From an uncultured Pelagibacteraceae bacterium (lineage in GTDB: Bacteria > Pseudomonadota > Alphaproteobacteria > Pelagibacterales > Pelagibacteraceae), in assembly GCA_902522325.1 (NCBI GenBank), contig CABYVA010000001.1, forward strand, positions 58,348 to 122,347: a stretch of DNA of 64,000 nucleotides, read 5' to 3'. Below the pieces are notes generated by a model, which was not told the DNA's origin, ran no database searches, and was given only the letters and a program-made list of their open reading frames with translations. Shown piece after piece: positions 10,009-19,617 of this stretch (the stretch's first letter is position 1; each line of letters begins with the position of its first letter). Made by a program: the position numbers and the translations under genes.

Positions 10009-11187
10009 ATGCAAAAATTTAAAACAGTTGACGAGATGATAAGTCAACTAAAACCGGAAAGACCAGTTTATTGTATTAGAAAAAAATCTATACAATTAGC
10101 ATCGGCTGTTTTTCAAAAGAAGTTTCCTGGAAAAATTCTATACGCCGTTAAAACAAACCCTCATCCTGAAGTACTAAAAACAATTATTGAAAGTGGAATT
10201 GAAGATTTTGATGTTGCTTCGATAAAAGAAATCCAAGAAGTTAAAAAAATAAACTCGAAAGTGAAATGCTCATATATGCATACGGTAAAAAGTAGAGAAA
10301 GTATAAAGGAAGCTTACTTTAAATATGGTATTAAAACTTTTTCTTTAGATACAAAGGATGAACTAATAAAAATTATTGAAACTACTAATGAAGCAAAAGA
10401 TTTAGAACTATTTGTAAGAGTATTAGTTTCAAATGAACATGCCGAAATAGATTTATCAAAAAAATTTGGAGCTTTGAGTTCTGAAGCTGCTGGTTTATTA
10501 AGGCTAACTAAACAATATTCAAAAAAAGTTGGTTTAAGCTTTCATGTTGGATCACAGTGTATGCATCCTATTTCATATGAAAAAGGTATTAAAGAAATAG
10601 GAAATATAATTAAAAAAACAAAAATTGTTCCAGATTATATAAATGTTGGTGGTGGCTTTCCTACAATTTATCCTGATTTAGTTCCCCAATCCTTAGAAAA
10701 TTATTTTAAAGTAATTAAAGAAAGTTTAAAGAATTTGAAATTGACTAAAATGCCAAAAATTATTTGTGAACCTGGTAGAGCAATAGTTGCTGAAAGTGGC
10801 TCAACAATAGTAAAAGTAAATTTAAGAAAAAAACAAAAACTTTATATAAATGATGGTACGTACGGAACACTTTTTGACGCTGGCGTTCCAAATATTGTTT
10901 ATCCTTCTCGTTTAATCACCGATGGAAGAGCAGTTTCAAAAAAATTAACTTCATTTGATTTTTTTGGACCAACATGTGATAGCATGGATTACATGAAAGG
11001 CCCTTTTGTTTTGCCTAACAATATTAAAGAAAATGATTATATAGAATTAGGTCAGCTTGGAGCTTATGGACTAACTTTTAGAACTCATTTTAATGGCTTC
11101 TTTTCTAATGAAGTTTATGAAGTAGAAGATAAGCCAATTATGACAATGTATGGCAAAGAAAATAATCGAGAGTTTCTTGTTGCTTAA
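10009..11187 (+). CDS. PLP-dependent ornithine/lysine-type decarboxylase (fold III)
   Basis: ILYAVKTNPHPEVL PLP-lysine motif, HVGSQC, CEPGRAIVAESG, GPTCDSMDYM. Track starts at TTG 9994; ATG at 10009 is preferred. Confidence 0.87.
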   Translation: MQKFKTVDEMISQLKPERPVYCIRKKSIQLASAVFQKKFPGKILYAVKTNPHPEVLKTIIESGIEDFDVASIKEIQEVKKINSKVKCSYMHTVKSRESIKEAYFKYGIKTFSLDTKDELIKIIETTNEAKDLELFVRVLVSNEHAEIDLSKKFGALSSEAAGLLRLTKQYSKKVGLSFHVGSQCMHPISYEKGIKEIGNIIKKTKIVPDYINVGGGFPTIYPDLVPQSLENYFKVIKESLKNLKLTKMPKIICEPGRAIVAESGSTIVKVNLRKKQKLYINDGTYGTLFDAGVPNIVYPSRLITDGRAVSKKLTSFDFFGPTCDSMDYMKGPFVLPNNIKENDYIELGQLGAYGLTFRTHFNGFFSNEVYEVEDKPIMTMYGKENNREFLVA

Positions 11188-12231
11188 ATGTCAAACAAAA
11201 AAAATCTAGGTCATAATTCAAAAAAAGATTTTCTAAGCAATCCCGTAGAACATATTGATATAACATCCTTTGATTCAAGAAAAATAATTTCGTCGATGAA
11301 AAAAATGTCTTTTGTTTCAAGAGAAACTGCAAATGCAGCTGATATAATAAATGAAATGATTAATGACAAAAATTGTACTATTTTTTTAACTTTAGCAGGC
11401 TCAACTTCTGCAGCTGGATGTATGCATATATATAGAGATATGGTTAAATATAATATGGTTGATGCCATTGTTGCAACTGGTGCTTCAATAATAGATATGG
11501 ATTTTTTTGAAGCTCTTGGTTTTAAACATTATCAAGGATCTCAATTCCAAGATGATACTGAATTAAGAAAAAATTATATAGATAGAATTTATGACACTTA
11601 TATTGATGAAGACGAATTACAAATGTGTGACAAAATAATTTGTGAAATTGCAGATAGTTTAGAACCAAAAAGCTACACCTCTAGGGAGTTTATTAAAGAA
11701 ATAGGAAAATATCTTAAAAAAAATGCAAAGAAAAAAAACTCATTAATAGAAACTGCATATGACTCTGATGTACCGATATTTTGTCCAGCTTTTACAGACT
11801 CAAGTGCAGGATTTGGGCTTGTTATGCATCAAGAAAAAAATCCAAAAAAACATATTACAATTGATTCAGTAAGAGAATTTAGAGAATTAACTGAAATAAA
11901 GATTAAATCAAAAGGATCAGGATTAATAATGATTGGTGGTGGTGTTCCTAAAAATTTTATACAAGATACTGTAATATGTGCAGAGCTATTAGGCAAAGAA
12001 GTTGATATGCACAAATATGCCGTACAAATAACTGTTGCGGACTCTAGGGATGGTGCATGTAGTAGTTCTACATTAAAAGAAGCTAGCTCTTGGGGAAAAG
12101 TAGATACAACTAAAGAGCAAATGGTATTTGCGGAAGCAACCACTGTTCTTCCTCTTATCGCGAGTAATGCCTACCACACTGGTAATTGGAAAAATAGAAA
12201 TTCAAAAAAATTTTCTAAAATATTTGAGTAA
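11188..12231 (+). CDS. Deoxyhypusine synthase-like protein (probable polyamine aminobutyltransferase)
   Basis: DHS-family features: FLTLAGSTSAAG, DAIVATGASIIDMDFFEALG, FCPAFTDSSAGFGL, EASSWGKVDT (catalytic-Lys region). Confidence 0.85.
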   Translation: MSNKKNLGHNSKKDFLSNPVEHIDITSFDSRKIISSMKKMSFVSRETANAADIINEMINDKNCTIFLTLAGSTSAAGCMHIYRDMVKYNMVDAIVATGASIIDMDFFEALGFKHYQGSQFQDDTELRKNYIDRIYDTYIDEDELQMCDKIICEIADSLEPKSYTSREFIKEIGKYLKKNAKKKNSLIETAYDSDVPIFCPAFTDSSAGFGLVMHQEKNPKKHITIDSVREFRELTEIKIKSKGSGLIMIGGGVPKNFIQDTVICAELLGKEVDMHKYAVQITVADSRDGACSSSTLKEASSWGKVDTTKEQMVFAEATTVLPLIASNAYHTGNWKNRNSKKFSKIFE

Positions 12232-12234
12232 AAA

Positions 12235-13119
12235 TTGAATTATTTAAAAAACAAATTAGGTTTTCTTGGGGTCGATAATAAATTTAATATTAAACATAAA
12301 GTTGTGATAGTGCCATTTGGCTTAGAAAAAACTGTGAGCTATGGAGGAGGTACAAAAAACGGTCCTAAAGAAATAATTAAAGCTTCTCATCAAGTAGAAC
12401 TGTACGATGAAGAACTTAATTGTGAACCATATAAAAAAATTGGAATTAAAACTCTAAAACCATTCAAAATAAATAAAAATATTAATAAAGCTTTGAGTCA
12501 AATATCTTTAATTAACAAAAAAATATTAGACAAAAAACTTTTTTCCATGACTTTAGGAGGTGAACATTCAATCACACCTGGCTGTATAAAACCATTCGTA
12601 GAAAAATATAAAAATTTATGTTTGTTACATTTTGATGCTCATGCAGATTTGAGACAAAGCTATAATGGAGAAAAATTTTCTCATGCCTCAGCAATTAGAA
12701 GATGTATGGATTATAAAAATGTATCTTTAATTTCTTTTGGTATAAGAAACATCTCTGCTTCAGAAATTCCTTTTTTAAAAAAAAACTCTAAAAGAATTAA
12801 AATTTTTTGGTCAAAAGATAAAAATAAATGGAATTTAAATAGTTTTAAAAAATTAATTAAAAATAAAAATGTTTATTTAACTTTTGATGTTGATGGTTTA
12901 GATTCAAGTATTATGCCTGCAACAGGTACACCTGAGCCAGGCGGATTATTTTGGGATGAGACATTAAATATTTTAAAAATAGCTTCTAAAAATTCTAATA
13001 TCGTTGGGGCAGATATTAATGAATTAGCTCCAATTAAAGGATTTAATTCTTATAATTTTATAGTGGCTAAATTAGCTTATAAAATTTTATCATATAAATT
13101 TTTACCTAAGCTGCTCTAG
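12235..13119 (+). CDS. speB: Agmatinase/arginase-family ureohydrolase
   Basis: Metal-binding motifs LGGEHSIT, LLHFDAHADLR, LTFDVDGLDSSIMPATGTPEPGG. TTG start. Confidence 0.88.
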   Translation: MNYLKNKLGFLGVDNKFNIKHKVVIVPFGLEKTVSYGGGTKNGPKEIIKASHQVELYDEELNCEPYKKIGIKTLKPFKINKNINKALSQISLINKKILDKKLFSMTLGGEHSITPGCIKPFVEKYKNLCLLHFDAHADLRQSYNGEKFSHASAIRRCMDYKNVSLISFGIRNISASEIPFLKKNSKRIKIFWSKDKNKWNLNSFKKLIKNKNVYLTFDVDGLDSSIMPATGTPEPGGLFWDETLNILKIASKNSNIVGADINELAPIKGFNSYNFIVAKLAYKILSYKFLPKLL

Positions 13120-13654
13120 TAACACCCAATAATAATCTAAATGGTATTAACATCAGTAATGTGACCAAAATTTTGACCGCTAAATCTCCTAAAGATAATG
13201 TTATCCATGGCATCTCAGTCCCATAAAATGAAATAGAAAAAAATAAAAAAGTATCAATTGTTGAACCAATAATAGAAGATGTGAGTGGGGCTATATACCA
13301 TTTTTTTTTTCTTAGTTTATCAAAAATTTTTACATCAATTAATTGAGCAACCAAAAATGCAATTCCTGATCCAATTGCAATTCTTATTGAAATTAAATCA
13401 GAAAAATTAGTAGAAAAGAAAAGTGTAAAAGATATACCTATTATAAAACCGATATATACAACTTTTTTAGCCAAAAATTTTCCATAAAATCTATTAGCTA
13501 AATCCGTTATTAAAAAAGCTATTGGATAAGTAAAAGCTCCATAAGTTAGTATTTCTCTAAGCCCATAATATTTGACTGGGAATTGTACTAAATAATTTGA
13601 TATTAAAACTATTACTCCCATCAAAACCGATAGAAGTAAAAAAATTTTATTCAT
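13106..13654 (-). CDS. yhhQ: YhhQ/VUT-family queuosine precursor transporter
   Basis: REILTYGAFTYPIAFLITDLANRFYG, SSIIGSTIDTFLFFSISF; multiple TM segments. Confidence 0.85.
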   Translation of the reverse strand: MNKIFLLLSVLMGVIVLISNYLVQFPVKYYGLREILTYGAFTYPIAFLITDLANRFYGKFLAKKVVYIGFIIGISFTLFFSTNFSDLISIRIAIGSGIAFLVAQLIDVKIFDKLRKKKWYIAPLTSSIIGSTIDTFLFFSISFYGTEMPWITLSLGDLAVKILVTLLMLIPFRLLLGVTRAA

Positions 13655-13658
13655 TTAT

Positions 13659-13940
13659 TTATGTTGATTTTATTAATAAACTTTTTTTAATTTTTTTTAA
13701 TCTTGGTGAAAGATTTTTACTTTTTGCAGATTTTAAGAATAAATCAAAACTACCTTTTTTATCAACAGACTTAACTGCTGCGTTAGTTACGTTAAGTCTT
13801 ATATTTCTCTTTAAAATTTCACTTGTAAATTTTACTTTTTTTAAGTTTGGATAAAATTTCCTTTTAGTTTTATTGTTAGCGTGACTTACCTTATGACCTT
13901 TAAGAGGTATTTTTCCAGTTAATTCACATTTTTTAGACAT
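13659..13940 (-). CDS. rpmB: 50S ribosomal protein L28
   Basis: CELTGKIPLKGHKVSHANNKTKRKFYPNLKKV. Confidence 0.95.
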   Translation of the reverse strand: MSKKCELTGKIPLKGHKVSHANNKTKRKFYPNLKKVKFTSEILKRNIRLNVTNAAVKSVDKKGSFDLFLKSAKSKNLSPRLKKIKKSLLIKST

Positions 13941-13953
13941 AATATTTAGTGAC

Positions 13954-13982
13954 TATATAAGATGCGATATAGATGACGTCAA
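13954..13982 (-). promoter_or_regulatory. Candidate sigma70 promoter for rpmB
   Basis: Minus strand TTGACG (13982-13977), 17-bp spacer, TATATA (13959-13954), upstream of the rpmB ATG at 13940. Confidence 0.55.
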
Positions 13983-13987
13983 GTTTA

Positions 13988-15034
13988 TTAATTTTTTTTT
14001 CCTATTATATCTTTGAAAGTTTTTACACCTTTTTTTATTAATATATCTTTTAGTTCTTTTTTTATTTTGTTGACTATATTTGGTCCCTGGTAAACCATTC
14101 CAGTATACAATTGAATATAGCTAGCTCCTGCAGAAAATTTATCGTATGCACTTTTTCCGGAGTCAACCCCACCTACGCCAATTATTTTAACATTATTTTT
14201 TAATAAACTATAAAATTTATTTATTAACTGATTAGATCTATATTCAAGAGGTTTCCCTGACAAACCTCCTTTTTCATGCTTTGAAATATTTATTAATTTT
14301 TCTCTATTAGAGTCTGTTGTATTCGAAATAATAATAGCTTTAATATCGTAATTTAACAATATTTTACATATTTCATTTATTTGATTATCCAAAATATCTG
14401 GAGAAATTTTTAATGCTATTGGAATTTTCGATTTTAAAATTTTTTTTTCTTTTTCAATTGATTTTATTAATTCTTCAAATTTCAATGCATCATGAAACTC
14501 CCTTAACTTTTCAGTATTGGGCGAAGAAATATTTATAGTTATATAATCACAAATATTATGAAAAACTCTTAAGTTAATTAAATAATCTTTTAATTGGTCT
14601 TTGCTGTTATAATTTGGTCCTATATTTACGCCTAATAATCCATCTGGAGTATTTGATCTAATTCTAGAACTTATATTTTTTGATCCTAAATTATTAAATC
14701 CCAATCTATTTATAAGAGCTTCATCTTCTGCTAGTCTAAATATTCTTGGTTTTGGATTACCGTATTGTTCTAGAGGAGTCACTGTTCCAACTTCAACAAA
14801 TCCAAATCCTAATTTAAATAAAGGATTGTAAACTTCTGCATTTTTATCAAATCCTGCAGCAATTCCTATTGGATTTTTTATTTTTTTACCAAACAAAGTA
14901 GTATGAAACATGGTGGTATCTTTATTGCTATCAAAAATATTTTTAACCAAATTAAATTTTAAAGATTTAATTGCTAAATTGTGTGCTGTCTCAGGATTAA
15001 TTTTAAAAATTAGAGATCTAAATTTCGAAAACAT
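13988..15034 (-). CDS. pyrD: Dihydroorotate dehydrogenase (class 2)
   Basis: NPIGIAAGFDKNAEVYNPLFKLGFGFVEVGTVTP, NISSPNT, IIGVGGVDSGKSAYDKFSAGASYIQLYT. Confidence 0.96.
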   Translation of the reverse strand: MFSKFRSLIFKINPETAHNLAIKSLKFNLVKNIFDSNKDTTMFHTTLFGKKIKNPIGIAAGFDKNAEVYNPLFKLGFGFVEVGTVTPLEQYGNPKPRIFRLAEDEALINRLGFNNLGSKNISSRIRSNTPDGLLGVNIGPNYNSKDQLKDYLINLRVFHNICDYITINISSPNTEKLREFHDALKFEELIKSIEKEKKILKSKIPIALKISPDILDNQINEICKILLNYDIKAIIISNTTDSNREKLINISKHEKGGLSGKPLEYRSNQLINKFYSLLKNNVKIIGVGGVDSGKSAYDKFSAGASYIQLYTGMVYQGPNIVNKIKKELKDILIKKGVKTFKDIIGKKN

Positions 15035-16596
15035 TATTTTATTTTATCTTTTATAAGTTTTTTTGTTTCATGTACTCCAAAGAAACTTATGAAAAAGCCC
15101 ATTCTCGGTCCATTTTCATCACCAAAAACCACTTCGTATATTAATTTAAACCAATCTCTTAAATTTGTTTCATAACCATTATCTTTTCCTGCTGAATATA
15201 TTAAAGTTTGTATTTCTTCTGGAGACATTTTATCATTACATAAATCAAGTTTTTTAATTAAAGCCTCAAGAGCTTTTTTTTCAGTTGGATTAGTCTTTTT
15301 ATATTTCTTCTTAAGTTTTATAACATCGTTAAAATACTTAATTGCATAACTTATTAGATTATCAAAAATAGGATAATTTTTTTCAGAAATATTTTGTTTA
15401 TATTTTTTAACAAACTTCCAAAGAAGTGTTTTAGTTTCAGCATTACTTGCTTCAACTAAGTTTAATAACATTGAAAAAGACATAATCATTTCTTCCCTAG
15501 GTATTTTTCCATTATGAACATGCCAAGCTGGATTCATTAATAATTGTAGTTCATTTTGTTTTTTTGCCTTTTCAATAGAATCTAAATACTCATCAACAGC
15601 TTTTGGAACTATTTCTTTGTAAAGTTTTTTAGCTCTTTTAGGATTTTGATACATAAAAAGTGATAAACTTTCTGGTGAAGCATATTCTAACCATTGATCA
15701 ATGGTGATCCCATTTCCTTTTGATTTTGAAATTTTTTCACCTTTCTCATCTAAAAAAAGTTCATATGCAAATCCTAGTGGATTTTTTTTACCCAGCAGAT
15801 TAATTATTTTTGATGATAGAATTGCACTTTCAATTAAATCTTTGCCATACATCTCAAAATCAACATCAAGTGCATACCATCTCATAGCCCAGTCCACTTT
15901 CCATTGTAGTTTACAATTTCCATCAAAAATACTAGACTCAAGTTTTTTTCCATTGTTATCAAATATTATTTTAGATTTTTCTTTTACAATTTCTAAAACA
16001 GGAATTTCTAGAACAATACCTGTGTCTGGACAAATTGGTAGAAACGGACTGTAAGTTTTTTGTCGTTCCTTACCTAAAGTTGGAATAATAATGTCCATGA
16101 TAGACTGATACTTTTCTAAAATAATTTGCAATGTTGAATTAAAAAAACCTGATTTATAAAGAAAAGTTGAACTTTTAAAATTATAATTGAATTTAAATTT
16201 GTTTAAAAAAATTTTAAGCATTTCATTATTGTGCTCTCCAAAACTATTAAATTTTTTAAATGGATCAGGAATAGCAGTTAATGGTTTATGAAGATTTTTT
16301 TTTAAAATTTCTTGATTGGGAACATTATCTGGAATTTTTCTTAACCCATCCATATCATCTGAAAATGTAATAATTTCTTTTGGTAAATCTGTTAATTGAT
16401 TTAAAGCGTTTACTAACATTGAAGTTCTAGCAACTTCACCAAAAGTTCCTATATGAGGAAGTCCACTTGGACCATATCCTGTTTGTAAAATGATTTTTCC
16501 CTTTTTTTCAATAGAGGTTTTTTTATCCTTCAAAATTTTTTTTGCCTCAATAAAAGGCCAAGCATTCGTTTTATCTAAATTTATTTTTTCAATCAC
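15034..16596 (-). CDS. lysS: Class I lysyl-tRNA synthetase
   Basis: Rossmann-type GPSGLPHIGTFGEVART (HIGH-like) and KISKSKG motif; class I LysRS architecture. Confidence 0.93.
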   Translation of the reverse strand: MIEKINLDKTNAWPFIEAKKILKDKKTSIEKKGKIILQTGYGPSGLPHIGTFGEVARTSMLVNALNQLTDLPKEIITFSDDMDGLRKIPDNVPNQEILKKNLHKPLTAIPDPFKKFNSFGEHNNEMLKIFLNKFKFNYNFKSSTFLYKSGFFNSTLQIILEKYQSIMDIIIPTLGKERQKTYSPFLPICPDTGIVLEIPVLEIVKEKSKIIFDNNGKKLESSIFDGNCKLQWKVDWAMRWYALDVDFEMYGKDLIESAILSSKIINLLGKKNPLGFAYELFLDEKGEKISKSKGNGITIDQWLEYASPESLSLFMYQNPKRAKKLYKEIVPKAVDEYLDSIEKAKKQNELQLLMNPAWHVHNGKIPREEMIMSFSMLLNLVEASNAETKTLLWKFVKKYKQNISEKNYPIFDNLISYAIKYFNDVIKLKKKYKKTNPTEKKALEALIKKLDLCNDKMSPEEIQTLIYSAGKDNGYETNLRDWFKLIYEVVFGDENGPRMGFFISFFGVHETKKLIKDKIK

Positions 16597-16687
16597 AATT
16601 TATAATAACAAAATATACTATATTTGACGTATTTATTAATTCTTATAGAGTTGAAATTTATTTACCATAAAATAATGTTCATTCAAA

Positions 16688-18133
16688 ATGTCCAATTATA
16701 AAACTGTTTTTTTAGCTTTAGGAATCCTTCAAATTATTCTTGGAGTTTCTATGATTATCCCGATTGTGGTGCAAATTATATACAACCAATTAGATTCGTC
16801 CTTCATTGGGGCTGGAATAATAACCATAATTTTTGGCGTATTGTTTTTTTTATCAAATTTAAGTCATGAAAAAAAATTAAACTTACAACAAGCTTTTTTA
16901 CTAACTGCACTATCTTGGATGAGCGTTGCTATATTTGGCTCACTACCTTTTATCTTTTCAAATCTCGATTTAAGTATTACTGATGCTTTTTTCGAAAGTA
17001 TGTCAGGAATAACTACTACAGGTTCAACGATTATTACAAATTTAAATGATGCACCTAAAGCTATTCTCCTTTGGAGAGCAATACTGCAATGGTTAGGAGG
17101 TATAGGTATAATTGTAATGGCAATTACACTAATGCCAATAATGAATGTTGGGGGAATGCAATTATTTAAAATTTCAAGTAACGATACTTCTGAAAAAATA
17201 TTACCTAAATCAAAAGAAATTGCATTAAGTTTAATTTTAATTTATTTCGGACTAACTATTCTTTGTTCATTTTTTTATAAAATCTTTGGCATGAATTATT
17301 TTGATTCCTTAACACATTCGATGACAACAATAGCTACAGGTGGTTTTTCAAATTATAATGAATCTATAGGATATTTTGACAATGCTAATATTGAAATAAC
17401 TGCAATAATATTTATCATTTTAGGAAGTTTACCTTTTATAGCTTATATAAAGTTTTTAAATGGAGACAAAAAAATATTTATTTCAGATGTTCAAATAAAA
17501 TTATTTATTAAAATTATTTTATTTTCTATTTTGATACTCTTTATTTATTTGACAATAATAAATAAAAGTTTTTTTGAAGTTAGCTTAAGATCAATATCAT
17601 TTAATGTAATATCAATTTTAACCGGTACCGGCTATGTAACTAAAGGGTTTGATAATTGGGGAAGTTTCCCTTTAATTTTTTTTGTTATACTTATGTTTAT
17701 AGGAGGATGTGCTGGGTCAACAGCTTGTGGAATAAAGATTTTTAGAATTAAAATATTATATGAATTTTTGATCAATCAATTAAAAAAAATTATTTATCCA
17801 AGAGGAATATTTATAATTAAATATGAAGAAAATACTATTGATAATAAATTCATAGCTTCAATTATTTCATTTATTTATCTTTATATAATTATATTTTTTA
17901 CGATCACTGCATTATTATCATTAAGTGGTCTAGATTTTATTACTTCAATTTCAGGCGCCGCAACTTCAATTTCTAACGTTGGACCTGGGCTAGGAACAAC
18001 TATAGGTCCGAGTGGTAACTTTTCTTCTTTACCTGATTTTTCTAAATGGATACTAAGTCTTGGAATGATTTTAGGAAGACTCGAATTATTTGCTATATTA
18101 GTTTTATTTCTTCCGTCTTTTTGGATAAAGTAG
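16688..18133 (+). CDS. trkH: Trk/Ktr potassium uptake membrane subunit TrkH
   Basis: ESMSGITTTGSTI, TGGFSNYNESIG, LTGTGYVTKGFDNW, GGCAGSTACGIKIFR pore loops. Confidence 0.93.
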   Translation: MSNYKTVFLALGILQIILGVSMIIPIVVQIIYNQLDSSFIGAGIITIIFGVLFFLSNLSHEKKLNLQQAFLLTALSWMSVAIFGSLPFIFSNLDLSITDAFFESMSGITTTGSTIITNLNDAPKAILLWRAILQWLGGIGIIVMAITLMPIMNVGGMQLFKISSNDTSEKILPKSKEIALSLILIYFGLTILCSFFYKIFGMNYFDSLTHSMTTIATGGFSNYNESIGYFDNANIEITAIIFIILGSLPFIAYIKFLNGDKKIFISDVQIKLFIKIILFSILILFIYLTIINKSFFEVSLRSISFNVISILTGTGYVTKGFDNWGSFPLIFFVILMFIGGCAGSTACGIKIFRIKILYEFLINQLKKIIYPRGIFIIKYEENTIDNKFIASIISFIYLYIIIFFTITALLSLSGLDFITSISGAATSISNVGPGLGTTIGPSGNFSSLPDFSKWILSLGMILGRLELFAILVLFLPSFWIK

Positions 18134-18135
18134 TT

Positions 18136-19614
18136 ATGATAAAAAAAAAACAAAACCTGCTAATTTTTTTAGACAAGAAATCTTTAAAAATGTTATTTTT
18201 TGGATTTTCTGCAGGGCTACCAATTTTGCTAGTATTTTCTACATTGTCTGTTTGGTTGGTTAAGGCAGGAGTTAGCAGAAGTACAGTAACTTTATTTAGT
18301 TGGGCAGGTTTTGCATATGCTTTTAAATATTTATGGTCTCCTTTAGTTGATAATTTAAAATTACCTTTTTCAAGTAAATTTGGTCACCGTAAAAGTTGGT
18401 TGCTTCTTTCACAAATAATGGTTGTAATTTCTTTATTGCTCACTGCCTCAAGTGACCCTTCACAAACTTTAGTTTTTACAGCAATAGGTATAACCTTTGT
18501 TGCATTCTCGAGTGCTACTCAAGATATATTAATTGATGCATTTAGAATAGAGTCTGCGCCACAAAAATATCAAGGTGTTCTATCTTCCATGTACATAGCA
18601 GGATATAGAATAGCTATGTTAACTTCTGGGGCAGGAAGCCTTTGGTTGGCCTCATATTTAGGAACTGAAACCTATAGAGTTGAAGTATGGCAAATAGTTT
18701 ATTTTACAATGTCATCTTTAATGTTAGTTGGAATTTTGACTACAATTTTTTCCTTAGAACCGAATATTAAAAGAATAAAATCTGTAGATGATAAACATCA
18801 TATAAAGTTTTTTATTGTTTTTATTATAGCAATAATTGGGTTTATTTTTTTATATCAGAATATTAATAATCCATTTCCTAAAGAGCAAATTTTAATAAAA
18901 TTTTTATTTGCTAGTTTAAGAATTTTATTATGTTTTATTTTTGCAGGTATCATAGTTGCGCTATTCATATTTTCTGGGTTCATTTCTAAAAAGGATACGG
19001 GTAACCTTTATGTAAAACCTATTACAAATTTTATCGAAAAATATGGAAAATTCGCAATAGCGATTTTACTCTTAATTGGATTGTACAGAATAGCTGACAT
19101 TGTAATGGGAGTAGTTGCTAATATTTTTTATTTAGAAAAAGGTTTTGATATAAAGGAAATAGCAACATATTCAAAATTTTTTGGAGTTTTTGCTACAATA
19201 CTAGGAGGTTTTTTTGGTGGATTTTTTGCATTAAGATTTGGTACAATGAAAGCATTATTCACAGGTGCTTTAATTGCAGCAGCAAGCAATTTATTATTTG
19301 CATGGTTAGCCATTGCGCCTCTTAGTATTAAATTTTTAATTGCTGTAATAACTGCAGATAATATTTCAAGTGGATTTGCAGGTGCAGCCTTTGTTGTATA
19401 TTTGTCGGCTTTAACTTCGGTCAAGTTTACAGCAACTCAATATGCGCTTTTTAGTTCAATAATGCTTTTTCTACCCAAATTAATTGCTGGTTACTCTGGA
19501 AGCTGGGTAGATATAATGGGTTACGCAAATTTTTTTACATTAACAGCAGTTTTAGGAATCCCTGTGCTGTTGATGATTATTTGGATTTCAAAGGTTGCTC
19601 CAATAAAAGATTAA
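18136..19614 (+). CDS. ampG: AmpG-type muropeptide permease (MFS)
   Basis: LFFGFSAGLPILLVFSTLSVWL, FAYAFKYLWSPLVDNLKLPF, ATQDILIDAFRIE. Track start 18046 overlaps trkH; ATG 18136 is preferred. Confidence 0.88.
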   Translation: MIKKKQNLLIFLDKKSLKMLFFGFSAGLPILLVFSTLSVWLVKAGVSRSTVTLFSWAGFAYAFKYLWSPLVDNLKLPFSSKFGHRKSWLLLSQIMVVISLLLTASSDPSQTLVFTAIGITFVAFSSATQDILIDAFRIESAPQKYQGVLSSMYIAGYRIAMLTSGAGSLWLASYLGTETYRVEVWQIVYFTMSSLMLVGILTTIFSLEPNIKRIKSVDDKHHIKFFIVFIIAIIGFIFLYQNINNPFPKEQILIKFLFASLRILLCFIFAGIIVALFIFSGFISKKDTGNLYVKPITNFIEKYGKFAIAILLLIGLYRIADIVMGVVANIFYLEKGFDIKEIATYSKFFGVFATILGGFFGGFFALRFGTMKALFTGALIAAASNLLFAWLAIAPLSIKFLIAVITADNISSGFAGAAFVVYLSALTSVKFTATQYALFSSIMLFLPKLIAGYSGSWVDIMGYANFFTLTAVLGIPVLLMIIWISKVAPIKD

Positions 19615-19617
19615 TTT

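Noticed and set aside
11211-12143. Minus-strand ORFs (85 and 104 aa) antisense to the DHS-like gene
   Set aside because: Hydrophobic shadow ORFs of an AT-rich coding strand; no independent support.
15701-16054. Plus-strand 117-aa ORF inside lysS
   Set aside because: Antisense shadow of the class I LysRS coding frame.
15034-16596. Class I LysRS as a horizontally acquired archaeal-type enzyme
   Set aside because: Class I LysRS is widespread in alphaproteobacteria, so not novel here.
18046-18135. N-terminal 30 aa of the AmpG ORF as given by the track
   Set aside because: Overlaps the end of trkH; ATG at 18136 just after the trkH stop gives the normal N-terminus.
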